A stretch of 13,227 nt of DNA, from contig DFBI01000184.1 of the NCBI GenBank assembly GCA_002367335.1, forward strand, positions 26,163 through 39,389, given 5' to 3'. The position numbers were made by a program, and so were the translations under genes. Source of the stretch: Syntrophaceae bacterium UBA3084 (lineage in GTDB: Bacteria > Desulfobacterota > Syntrophia > Syntrophales > UBA6807). Below the pieces are notes generated by a model. It made no database searches, was not told the DNA's origin, and saw only the letters and a program-made list of their open reading frames with translations. How positions within the stretch are numbered: the first letter of the stretch is position 1; every line of letters starts with the position of its first letter. Below are positions 6,864 through 13,227 of this stretch, piece by piece.

Positions 6864-7699
6864 TGGGGAAATCCATTAAATCGATAGTTGAAACAAGGAA
6901 AAACAGATTGAAAAGACGGTCGGGGAAGATCTTTCAGGAAATTGTGAGAGCAACTCTTCTTATCAGTGCTGTAGGTATGTTGGCTCTTATAATGGTTTAC
7001 TCGTACAGTTTTATTATTACAACTTCCTGTTTTCAGTTAAAGAATATTACTGTCAGGGGAATCGAAAAAACTTCCGAGAAAGAAATTTTAAACTTAGCCG
7101 GGATCAAATCTCATAGTAATATTTTAACACTGAACCTTAAGGAGATTTCAAGAAAAATAGAAGCAGCTCCCTGGGTGAAAGATGTTTCCATAGGAAGAGA
7201 ACTTCCCGACAGTCTGGTTATAGAAGTTCGTGAAAGGAAACCGGCAGCCCTCATACTTGTTGATAAAAGTCTTTATATCATGGATTGGAATGAAGAACTG
7301 TTCAAAAGATTTGAAAACAGCGATGATATCCATCTGCCGGTACTTAATGGTGTTTATAAAAACGGGATTATAAATAAGAATCTCATGGAGGAAGCTATGG
7401 TGTTTCTGAAGTTACTTTCTTCTAACAGGGATTTCACCAAAATACAACATATCTCTGAAATATATGGAGATGATGTTTACGGGTTTTCCATTTTTACAAA
7501 GAGCGGTTTGTGCCTGCAACTTGGTTTTGGAAACTACAATCGTAAATTAAAGAAGCTAAAGCCTGTCCTGATAGATCTTGCCCGGAAAAATCTGGACAAG
7601 GTGCATTTAGTTGTTGACCTTAGTGATCTTACTAAAGTTATTGTTAAGGGAAAAAGTGTTGTCAATCCGAAAAGTCCGGCGGGGGCCTTCAACGCATAA
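6863..7699 (+). CDS. ftsQ: FtsQ/DivIB, divisome assembly protein with POTRA domain
   Basis: This bitopic inner membrane protein links cytoplasmic and periplasmic division proteins. At 278 residues it has the FtsQ layout. A basic cytoplasmic tail (1-28, with RKNRLKRRSGK) is followed by one membrane helix (about 30-53). The periplasmic POTRA domain starts at FQLKNITVRGIEKTSEKEIL (57-76) and runs through APWVKDVSIGRELPDSLVIEVRERKP (102-127). The FtsQ C-terminal domain includes LQLGFGNYNRKLKKLKPVL (218-236). Sequence is poorly conserved in this family, so the call rests on domain order and on its place directly before ftsA and ftsZ. GGGGAAG precedes the ATG, which overlaps the murB stop by one base. 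No ddl gene lies between murB and ftsQ, unlike in E. coli. Confidence 0.92.
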   Translation: MGKSIKSIVETRKNRLKRRSGKIFQEIVRATLLISAVGMLALIMVYSYSFIITTSCFQLKNITVRGIEKTSEKEILNLAGIKSHSNILTLNLKEISRKIEAAPWVKDVSIGRELPDSLVIEVRERKPAALILVDKSLYIMDWNEELFKRFENSDDIHLPVLNGVYKNGIINKNLMEEAMVFLKLLSSNRDFTKIQHISEIYGDDVYGFSIFTKSGLCLQLGFGNYNRKLKKLKPVLIDLARKNLDKVHLVVDLSDLTKVIVKGKSVVNPKSPAGAFNA

Positions 7700-7736
7700 A
7701 TGAAAGAGAGTTGCAAGGTTCTCTTCCTAACCTGGG

Positions 7737-7744
7737 AAAGGTGG
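7737..7744 (+). promoter_or_regulatory. Ribosome binding site deciding the ftsA ATG at 7753
   Basis: AAAGGTGG is followed by an 8-nt spacer and ATG at 7753. The 14-codon longer frame that begins with TTG at 7711 has no properly spaced Shine-Dalgarno, and its extra residues do not resemble the FtsA N-terminus. Confidence 0.6.
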
Positions 7745-7752
7745 ATAGATAC

Positions 7753-8979
7753 ATGGCAAAACATGGAAACATGATTGTGGGACTGGATATAGGAACTACC
7801 AAAACCTGTGCCATTATTGGTGAAACTACTGATACAGGGGTTGATATTATCGGGATAGGGTCTCACCCGTCAAAGGGGTTAAGAAAGGGAGTAGTGGTTA
7901 ATATCGATAGCACTGTCGATTCCATAAAAAGGGCGGTTGAGGAGGCTGAATTAATGTCCGGGTCAGAGATTGGATCTGTATATACCGGTATCGCAGGGAG
8001 TCATATCAGGGGTTTTAATGGTCATGGTATCGTGGCGGTTAAAAGTCGTGAGGTTGATGAAGATAGTGTTCGAAGGGCCATTGAAGCGGCGAAGGCCATT
8101 GCTATTCCCCTTGACAGGGAAATACTTCATACGTTTCCACAATATTTTGTAGTCGACGATCAGGATGGGGTGAAAAATCCCATAGGCATGTCGGGAGTCA
8201 GGCTTGAGGCTAAGGTTCATATTGTTACAGGTGCGGTAACATCTATTCAAAATATTGTTAAATCTGTTAACCGTGTAGGGTTGGATGTAAACGGCATTGT
8301 TTTAGAACAGATGGCATCCAGCGAGGCCGTTCTAAGTAAGGATGAAAAAGAACTGGGCGTAGCTCTTATAGATATTGGAGGTGGGACGACGGATATCGCG
8401 GTATTTGCTGAGGGTAGTATTAAACATACCGCCGTTTTATCTGTTGGGGGTAGTTATCTTACCAATGATATAGCCGTAGGTTTGCGGACACCTGTGGATG
8501 AAGCCGAAAAAATAAAGATAAAATACGGGTGTGCCTATACCTCCCTGATATCTCCTGACGATAGTATAGAGGTTCCCAGTGTAGGTGGAAGGCCACCGAG
8601 AAAGGTCTCCCGGCAGATCCTGGGAGAGATTATTGAACCCAGAGTAGAGGAGATTCTTCGTCTGGCTCGCAAGGAGATTGTTAAATCGGGTTACGAGGAT
8701 CTGCTTGCCGCTGGTATTGTTCTGACCGGAGGAACGGCAATCCTTGAGGGAATAACCGAACTGGGTGAACAGATATTCAATATGCCGGTTCGGCGTGGAC
8801 GTCCCGTGGGCATAGGAGGACTTACTGATGTTGTCAACAGTCCTTTATATGCCACAGGAGTAGGTCTGGTTGTTTATGGAAATAAAAACAGATCGGAACG
8901 TGTGTTTAAAAAAATTGAAGGGAATATGTTTAAGAAATTATCCCGCAATATTAAAAAGTTGTTTGTTGAATTTTTTTAG
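7753..8979 (+). CDS. ftsA: FtsA, actin-like membrane tether of the Z ring
   Basis: This actin/Hsp70-fold ATPase anchors FtsZ filaments to the inner membrane and recruits later division proteins. From ATG 7753 it has 408 residues. Visible are phosphate-1 loop VGLDIGTTKTCAIIGE (9-24) and the FtsA-specific 1C subdomain (about 85-165), including FPQYFVVDDQDGVKNPIGMSG. Phosphate-2 loop LIDIGGGTTDIAVF (205-218) and the adenosine motif GIVLTGGTAILEGI (321-334) follow. The C-terminus MFKKLSRNIKKLFVEFF (392-408) is a short amphipathic, basic and aromatic helix, as expected for membrane binding, joined by a linker of about 15 residues. The gene starts 53 nt after ftsQ and ends 15 nt before the ftsZ ATG. 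Confidence 0.97.
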   Translation: MAKHGNMIVGLDIGTTKTCAIIGETTDTGVDIIGIGSHPSKGLRKGVVVNIDSTVDSIKRAVEEAELMSGSEIGSVYTGIAGSHIRGFNGHGIVAVKSREVDEDSVRRAIEAAKAIAIPLDREILHTFPQYFVVDDQDGVKNPIGMSGVRLEAKVHIVTGAVTSIQNIVKSVNRVGLDVNGIVLEQMASSEAVLSKDEKELGVALIDIGGGTTDIAVFAEGSIKHTAVLSVGGSYLTNDIAVGLRTPVDEAEKIKIKYGCAYTSLISPDDSIEVPSVGGRPPRKVSRQILGEIIEPRVEEILRLARKEIVKSGYEDLLAAGIVLTGGTAILEGITELGEQIFNMPVRRGRPVGIGGLTDVVNSPLYATGVGLVVYGNKNRSERVFKKIEGNMFKKLSRNIKKLFVEFF

Positions 8980-8988
8980 AAGGGAGGG
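8980..8988 (+). promoter_or_regulatory. Strong ribosome binding site for ftsZ
   Basis: AAGGGAGGG begins right after the ftsA stop and is followed by a 6-nt spacer and ATG at 8995. The in-frame TTG at 8989 abuts the motif with no spacing and is rejected as the start. The strong site fits the high FtsZ demand relative to FtsA. Confidence 0.75.
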
Positions 8989-8994
8989 TTGTAT

Positions 8995-10146
8995 ATGTTT
9001 GAGCTAATAGAAAGTGGGGGGGAGAATTCTGCAAAGATCAAAGTTGTTGGTGTAGGCGGAGGTGGCGGTAACGCTGTTAACGCAATGATATCTTATGATC
9101 TGAATGGTGTTGATTTCGTGGCGGCAAACACAGATGCCCAGGCTCTGGCCGCATCCCGGTCACCAATAAAGATTCAACTCGGTGCTGAAATTACAAAAGG
9201 TCTTGGCGCAGGATCAGCTCCCGATGTGGGGAAAAAGTCGGCCCTTGAATCTAAAGATATGTTGAGGGATAATCTGAGCGGAGCCGATATGGTCTTTGTT
9301 ACAGCAGGACTCGGGGGAGGTACCGGAACAGGGGGCGCGCCTGTTGTGGCGGAAATCGCTAAAGAGTTAGGGATACTCACTGTTGCTGTTGTAACAAAAC
9401 CATTTCAGTTTGAAGGAAAAAAAAGAGAGACCCAGGCAGAAGAAGGAATTGCCGAATTGAAAAAAACCGTTGACACTCTTATTGTCATACCCAATCAGAG
9501 ACTTTTAAGTGTAGGGGGACGGAATATGTCTCTTCTGGATGCCTTCAAGAAGGCGGATGATATTCTTTACTATGCGGTGAAAGGAATTTCCGACCTGATC
9601 ATGGTTCCCGGTTTGATTAATCTTGATTTCGCCGACGTGAAAAATGTTATGTCGGAAATGGGACTGGCTTTAATGGGAACGGGGATTGCGAATGGTGAAA
9701 ACAGGGCTGTTGAGGCGGCACAAAAGGCTATATCTTCTCCTTTGCTGGAGGACAATACCATTCAGGGTGCTCGAGGTGTTCTTCTTAATGTTACCGGGGG
9801 GCCTGACATGACTCTTTTTGAGGTTAATGAAGCATCAACTCTTGTACAGATGGAAGCCCATGATGATGCGAACATTATCTTCGGAACAGTTATCGATGAC
9901 AGCATGAGTGATGAAATGCGTATCACGGTTATAGCCACCGGATTCGATACGAAAGAAAGAAACAAACAAAGCATTCCGACAATTTCGAATTTTGTCAGCC
10001 ATAAGCGGGAGGATCTTTCAACGCCTGCGTTTATCAGGAAAGAAAAAAGCGCGGAGAAACCCGTAGTTATAAAGATGGGAATGATTGATGATAATGAAAA
10101 TACAGATTATGAGATTCCAACTTTTTTGAGAAAACAGGCAGATTAA
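8995..10146 (+). CDS. ftsZ: FtsZ, tubulin-like GTPase of the division ring
   Basis: FtsZ polymerises with GTP into the ring that organises septal wall synthesis. From ATG 8995 it has 383 residues. The GTP-binding domain shows VVGVGGGGGNAVNAM (17-31), FVAANTDAQAL (41-51) and the tubulin signature GGGTGTG (107-113) within FVTAGLGGGTGTGGAPVVAE. The synergy loop T7 is NLDFADVKNVM (209-219), supplying the aspartates that complete the next subunit's GTPase site. After the globular core (to about 318) comes a short variable linker, then the conserved tail DYEIPTFLRKQAD (371-383), the binding site for FtsA and other partners. The tail wording resembles that of deltaproteobacterial FtsZ. It is the last gene of the + strand cluster. 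Confidence 0.98.
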   Translation: MFELIESGGENSAKIKVVGVGGGGGNAVNAMISYDLNGVDFVAANTDAQALAASRSPIKIQLGAEITKGLGAGSAPDVGKKSALESKDMLRDNLSGADMVFVTAGLGGGTGTGGAPVVAEIAKELGILTVAVVTKPFQFEGKKRETQAEEGIAELKKTVDTLIVIPNQRLLSVGGRNMSLLDAFKKADDILYYAVKGISDLIMVPGLINLDFADVKNVMSEMGLALMGTGIANGENRAVEAAQKAISSPLLEDNTIQGARGVLLNVTGGPDMTLFEVNEASTLVQMEAHDDANIIFGTVIDDSMSDEMRITVIATGFDTKERNKQSIPTISNFVSHKREDLSTPAFIRKEKSAEKPVVIKMGMIDDNENTDYEIPTFLRKQAD

Positions 10147-10150
10147 TCCA

Positions 10151-10177
10151 CAGATTTCGCAGATTACACGGATTACC
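10151..10177 (+). repeat. CAGATT..GATTACC repeat, copy 1 (after ftsZ)
   Basis: A 27-bp run made of three roughly 9-nt units (CAGATT, CAGATT, GGATT cores) begins 5 nt after the ftsZ stop. It matches 12457-12483 at 24 of 27 positions in the same orientation. It is non-coding. Similar cacagatta-type strings are familiar to me from intergenic regions of many environmental bacteria; their function is not established. Confidence 0.7.
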
Positions 10178-10204
10178 CTAATCATTTAAAGGATGATACA
10201 AAAT

Positions 10205-10264
10205 ATGCAGGGTTTAATTACCAGCCGTGCCGCGATAGAAAAGATAATGGATAATACTTTGTGA
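10205..10264 (+). other. Short frame with good ribosome binding site, possible gene remnant
   Basis: AAAGGATG (10188-10195) precedes an ATG by 9 nt. The frame encodes 19 residues, MQGLITSRAAIEKIMDNTL, that read like the soluble start of a protein, then TGA. The same frame continues ten codons to a second stop (ISGRFTENM). It could be the 5' stump of a gene once downstream of ftsZ, or chance. No product is assigned. Confidence 0.22.
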
Positions 10265-10308
10265 ATATCTGGAAGGTTTACTGAAAATATGTAAGTCGGG
10301 AAATTCCG

Positions 10309-11376
10309 TTACACATTAAACCTGATGGCCAGGATATCGCCATCACTAACGATATAGTCTTTCCCCTCCAGGCGAAAACGCCCTTTATCTCGGATCTTTC
10401 TTTCGGACTCACATTCCATTAGATCATCGTATGAAAAGCATTCGGCGCGAATGAATCCGTGGGCCAGGTCCGTATGAATAGTCCCGGCAGCTTCCACGGC
10501 AGTCATTCCTTTATAGATATTCCATGCGCGAACTTCATCTGATCCCACGGTAAAGAAGCTTAAATATCCAAGAATCTCATAAGCCAGTCGAGTCAATCGG
10601 TCACGGGCCGATTCCTGAATTCCCATATCTTTCATAAAAATTTCCACCTCTTTATCGTTAAGACGGGATAATTCCATTTCAAAATTTCCGACAAATTCAA
10701 TTGCCTTATATTTACTTGTAATTTCTGATAATAAATCCTGATTTTTCCCGAAATTTGTTTCGTCTGAATTTAAAATAACCATAAGAGGTTTTCTGGTGAG
10801 GAATTGAAACCCTCGAATCGATTTTTCTTCATCTTCGGCCAATTTCAGGTCGCGAGCCGGTTGATTATTATTTAATTGTTCTGTGATTTTTTGCAGCGTT
10901 TTTTCTTCCAATAAAAGTGTGTTCGTTTCCTGACCGCGTTTATAACACCATTTGATGCGCTCCAACCGTTTTTCGGTAATAACCAGATCGGAGAGCAGTA
11001 ACTCAACGTCTATTTGTTCCAGATCCTGCAGAGGCGTTGGCGCTCCCATTAAATCGTCGTGAAAATTACGCACCACGAGGGCCAATGCTTCAGTGTTTTT
11101 GATTAATCCCATAGAACTACTCGAAAAAACGCCATTTCTGGCTGAATCTTCTGTAATACCTCCAAAATCAGTGATTTCTACCGTCGCATACGTTGTCTTT
11201 TTCGGTTTATACATTTTTGAGAGATATGATATCCTTTCATCAACCACGGGCACAACCGCCAGATTCGGTTTGGCCTTTGCATTGGTGTATGTCGAGACTG
11301 GCACTTCAAATTTTGTCAGAGCATTAAAAATCGTGGTTTTGCCTGAATTTGACAAACCGATAAGTCCAATTTTCAT
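10309..11376 (-). CDS. Divergent YchF/OLA1-like NTPase (DUF933 / TGS domain)
   Basis: This is a TRAFAC-class P-loop NTPase of the Obg/HAS family, related to YchF, a soluble ribosome- and stress-associated ATPase. It has 355 residues, close to the usual YchF 363. G1 is GLSNSGKTTIFNAL (7-20) in place of the canonical GLPNVGKST. G3 is DFGGI (70-74). The base-recognition motif ILNSDE (201-206) keeps the NxxE pattern that in YchF goes with ATP rather than GTP. A helical, coiled-coil-like insert occupies about 120-185. The C-terminal TGS-like domain includes SFFTVGSDEVRAWNIYKG (273-290), AAGTIHTDLAHGFIRAE (296-312) and the end DGDILAIRFNV. Many substitutions in otherwise near-invariant motifs suggest a paralogous subfamily rather than the housekeeping YchF. 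AAAGGAA precedes the ATG; the gene starts 21 nt after the GGDEF gene and converges on ftsZ. Confidence 0.85.
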   Translation of the reverse strand: MKIGLIGLSNSGKTTIFNALTKFEVPVSTYTNAKAKPNLAVVPVVDERISYLSKMYKPKKTTYATVEITDFGGITEDSARNGVFSSSSMGLIKNTEALALVVRNFHDDLMGAPTPLQDLEQIDVELLLSDLVITEKRLERIKWCYKRGQETNTLLLEEKTLQKITEQLNNNQPARDLKLAEDEEKSIRGFQFLTRKPLMVILNSDETNFGKNQDLLSEITSKYKAIEFVGNFEMELSRLNDKEVEIFMKDMGIQESARDRLTRLAYEILGYLSFFTVGSDEVRAWNIYKGMTAVEAAGTIHTDLAHGFIRAECFSYDDLMECESERKIRDKGRFRLEGKDYIVSDGDILAIRFNV

Positions 11377-11397
11377 GAGTGTTCCTTTATTAAACCT

Positions 11398-12426
11398 TCA
11401 AGACATTTTTGTTTTTTTTGCTTCACAAAGCCGTTTATCGGCTTTTTTTAAAAGAGAAGCAGGATTCTTGACGTTAGGATCTTCCGCCGATGCTATGCCA
11501 AAGCTGATGGAAACAGGAATGGTGCTGTTCCCAAACTTCATCGGGAATTTCTTTAATAAGATTTGAAGTCGTTCCAGGACTATCAGAGCTTTTTCCGAAG
11601 TCTGATTTGGTAAAATAATGACAAACTTATCTCCACCAAACCTGGAAACCACATCTTCTTTTCGTGTTATTTCCATCATTTGATATGCTATATGCTGCAG
11701 TAAGTTGTCACCACAGTTATAATCATAAGAATCATTCACCATTTTAAAATTGTCACAGTCGATGAACAATAAGGCTAATGGAGTATCATAGCGCATGGCC
11801 CGACTGAATTCTCTTTCCAAAAGATCCTCCATTCCCCGTTGATTGAAAAGACCTGTAAGAGAATCCCTTGTAGCGAGTTGCTTCAGTTTTTCTCGTGCAG
11901 TAATGTTGGAAAGACAAATGGAGATCTTAACTGCGATTTGAGAAAGGAAGAAAATGTCCATATCAGGTTGAAAACGAGACTTGGAATAGTCCCCAAGGTT
12001 TAAACTGCCGATCACTTTTTCTTCAAGGATAAGAGGAGCAATGGCGAGAGACTTAACAAGATACTTTCGTCTCACGGGAAGCAGTTTGTAATATGGCTTC
12101 AACATATCATTGACTAAAACAGGGTTCTTTTCATCTTTTATGAGTTTTAAAAATGTGTTTCGTCCAACAAGATTTAATCGTTTTTTTAGCAAATCTGATG
12201 ATTCCATTGCTTCAATAATGCGGGAAACTTCACTGCCGTTAATGATGGAAATCCATACGTGAGGAATTCCAAATTTTTCCTCAATTAACAGAAGCAACTT
12301 TTCAAAAAAATCTTTGAAATTGCTGGTGGAAAGGATGCTTACTTCAATATCGAAGAACTTCTTTGCGATTTCTTCATTGATTTTGATATGTTCCAGTGAA
12401 TAATCAGGGATCAGATTTTGAGTCAT
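11398..12426 (-). CDS. GAF/DUF484-like sensor with degenerate GGDEF domain (GGDKF)
   Basis: No membrane helix or signal peptide is evident in the 342 residues, so it is probably cytoplasmic. Residues about 10-175 look like a GAF- or DUF484-type sensor fold, with NPVLVNDMLKPYY (101-113), LAIAPLILEEKVIGSLNLG (127-145) and SRFQPDMDIFFLSQIA (150-165). A linker helix leads to a GGDEF domain from about 185, opening with ATRDSLTGLFNQRGMEDLL. FIDCDNFKMVND (221-232) is normal, but the following GH is D-Y (235-236) and the signature is GGDKF (264-268), with Lys267 replacing the conserved Glu. An RxxD inhibitory-site motif (Arg255, Asp258) sits exactly five residues before it. Diguanylate cyclase activity is therefore doubtful, while c-di-GMP binding remains possible. 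The ATG has GAGGAA upstream. Confidence 0.88.
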   Translation of the reverse strand: MTQNLIPDYSLEHIKINEEIAKKFFDIEVSILSTSNFKDFFEKLLLLIEEKFGIPHVWISIINGSEVSRIIEAMESSDLLKKRLNLVGRNTFLKLIKDEKNPVLVNDMLKPYYKLLPVRRKYLVKSLAIAPLILEEKVIGSLNLGDYSKSRFQPDMDIFFLSQIAVKISICLSNITAREKLKQLATRDSLTGLFNQRGMEDLLEREFSRAMRYDTPLALLFIDCDNFKMVNDSYDYNCGDNLLQHIAYQMMEITRKEDVVSRFGGDKFVIILPNQTSEKALIVLERLQILLKKFPMKFGNSTIPVSISFGIASAEDPNVKNPASLLKKADKRLCEAKKTKMS

Positions 12427-12456
12427 AGATTTTTCCTCATACTTTTATTCAACCAT

Positions 12457-12483
12457 CAGATTTTACAGATTACACTGATTACC
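12457..12483 (+). repeat. CAGATT..GATTACC repeat, copy 2
   Basis: This matches 10151-10177 at 24 of 27 positions in the same orientation, 2.3 kb away. It lies in the 89-nt gap between the methyltransferase and GGDEF genes, both of which run on the other strand. Nothing else recognisable is in this gap except the ribosome binding site of the GGDEF gene. Confidence 0.7.
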
Positions 12484-12515
12484 TTGACCAAGTTCATACT
12501 CTCTGAATACTTTCA

Positions 12516-13163
12516 TTATCTTTCCAGAGAAACTGTAGAGAAACCACGAACTACAACAAAAGAACCTTCACCATACCCTTTCCTTACCGGTTCAACGTCA
12601 CTTGTTTCATCTAAATTCCTAAAAATTGTTTGTGTAAAAGAAAGATTTTTAAACCCTGCTTTTTCCAGATAAGAAATGATTTCATCAATGGAAAAGAAGG
12701 TCGCATTCTTATAAAAGACATTCTCGTTTTTATGCTTTTCATATATTATTCCGATGGAGCTGTTTCGGTCAACAAATCCTACAACAAACGCGCCTCCTGT
12801 CTTTAACACCCTGTGGGCTTCCTTAAAAGATAATTCAATATCATCCAGAAAACAGATTGTAGTGACCATAAGCGCGAAATCAAACTGATCGTCATCAAAG
12901 GGAAGGGCTTCAGCCACACCATTGAAAACTTCTATACCTCTTTGCCGTGCGATTTTCCCCATTGCCCTGGAGGGTTCAATTCCTGTTTTAATACCCAGCG
13001 GTTCGGCAAATCTTCCTGTTCCCACGCCGATTTCAATACCTGTTCCATTTTCTGGTATTAACGCCTTTACCGCCTGAAGTTCTGATTCGTAGGCAAATCG
13101 ATTGTTTTCGAACCAATTTTCATACTGATTCGTATGTCTTTCAAAGGATTTAATTTTGGGCAT
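12516..13163 (-). CDS. Class I SAM-dependent methyltransferase, substrate unknown
   Basis: This is a 215-residue soluble protein with a Methyltransf_11-type Rossmann fold. After an N-terminal helix region (FERHTNQYENWFENNRFAYESEL, 7-29) motif I is GIEIGVGTGRFAEPLG (42-57). The acidic SAM-ribose position is Glu63 in GIEPS (61-65). GVAEALPFDDDQFDFAL (82-98) carries motif II, and EAHRVLKTGGAFVVGFVDR (115-133) is the post-II strand region. The C-terminal part (IYEKHKNENVFYKNATFFSIDEIISYLEKAGF) caps the active site as in small-molecule methyltransferases. It belongs to a recurrent but uncharacterised bacterial group, and nothing in the sequence reveals the acceptor. GGAA lies upstream of the ATG. 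It may be the first gene of a - strand operon with the GGDEF and YchF-like genes, although the 89-nt gap leaves room for a separate promoter. Confidence 0.85.
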   Translation of the reverse strand: MPKIKSFERHTNQYENWFENNRFAYESELQAVKALIPENGTGIEIGVGTGRFAEPLGIKTGIEPSRAMGKIARQRGIEVFNGVAEALPFDDDQFDFALMVTTICFLDDIELSFKEAHRVLKTGGAFVVGFVDRNSSIGIIYEKHKNENVFYKNATFFSIDEIISYLEKAGFKNLSFTQTIFRNLDETSDVEPVRKGYGEGSFVVVRGFSTVSLER

Positions 13164-13196
13164 ATAGTTATTTCCGTCATAGTTTATTTGGTTTAT

Positions 13197-13227
13197 GCAG
13201 CTTTAACAGTCTCGTAAAAAGCTCCGC
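13197..13227. repeat. Inverted AGCTTT / AAAGCT arms at the right edge
   Basis: AGCTTT (13199-13204) and AAAGCT (13218-13223) face each other across 13 nt, within a segment read on the other strand as CTTTTTACGAGACTG. I recall closely similar strings in intergenic regions of Desulfobacterota-like genomes, so this may be the edge of a dispersed element cut by the window. It lies just upstream of the methyltransferase gene. Confidence 0.25.

Noticed and set aside
7711..7752. Longer ftsA start at TTG 7711
   Set aside because: ATG 7753 has a well-spaced AAAGGTGG and gives the usual short lead into VGLDIGTTK.
7700..7777. Small frame beginning right after the ftsQ stop (ATG 7700)
   Set aside because: It is about 25 codons, overlaps the ftsA start out of frame and has no site of its own; treated as chance.
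10147..10308. Intrinsic terminator between convergent ftsZ and the YchF-like gene
   Set aside because: GTAA..CGG..CCG..TTAC (10291-10312) can pair weakly, but has a bulge and no T-run on either strand.
11093..11566. 157-codon + strand open frame
   Set aside because: It lies antisense to the end of the GGDEF gene and the start of the YchF-like gene, both of which have clear family motifs, and its translation resembles no domain.

Overview
The window is the distal part of a bacterial division and cell wall (dcw) cluster, followed by a convergent three-gene group. Nine genes run on the + strand in the order mraY (3' part only), murD, ftsW, murG, murC, murB, ftsQ, ftsA, ftsZ. Three run on the - strand: a class I SAM methyltransferase, a GAF/DUF484-like plus GGDEF-type protein, and a YchF-like (DUF933) HAS-family NTPase. 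The gene order, the type II MurB, the absence of ddl between murB and ftsQ, and the FtsZ tail ending in IPTFLRKQAD fit a Gram-negative 'deltaproteobacterial' lineage (Desulfobacterota and relatives, perhaps Desulfobacterales or Syntrophales). That placement is inference from family resemblance, not a measured phylogeny. Base composition looks moderately AT-rich.

Bases 1-10146 encode peptidoglycan precursor synthesis and the start of septation. MraY makes lipid I. MurG converts it to lipid II. MurB, MurC and MurD act in the cytoplasmic UDP-MurNAc-peptide pathway. FtsW is the septal SEDS glycan polymerase. FtsQ, FtsA and FtsZ are the divisome scaffold, membrane tether and ring. Coupling is tight at mraY-murD (9 nt), murG-murC (8-nt overlap), murB-ftsQ (TAATG, 1-nt overlap) and ftsA-ftsZ (15 nt). 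It is loose at murD-ftsW, ftsW-murG and murC-murB, where gaps of about 120-270 nt hold quasi-periodic repeats.

The repeats are the most unusual part of the cluster. There are at least four unrelated low-complexity families: AATTTTG/TTGAATTAA in two gaps, a TTTCGTG-type 14-bp direct repeat, a GGGGCA..GGCACA 17-bp direct repeat just upstream of murG, and a CAGATT..GATTACC repeat in two gaps more than 2 kb apart. A strong hairpin between murD and ftsW is flanked by 11-bp direct repeats. A possible 39-residue single-pass membrane peptide lies between ftsW and murG.

Bases 10309-13163 (- strand) read methyltransferase, then GGDEF protein, then YchF-like NTPase. The GGDEF protein has a damaged active-site signature (GGDKF) but keeps a correctly spaced RxxD inhibitory-site motif, so it may sense c-di-GMP rather than make it. 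No convincing factor-independent terminator was found in the convergent gap (10147-10308), and no promoter I would defend. No RNA gene, CRISPR array or insertion sequence was seen. Overall this is a largely ordinary core locus, and no clear new multi-gene system is visible.
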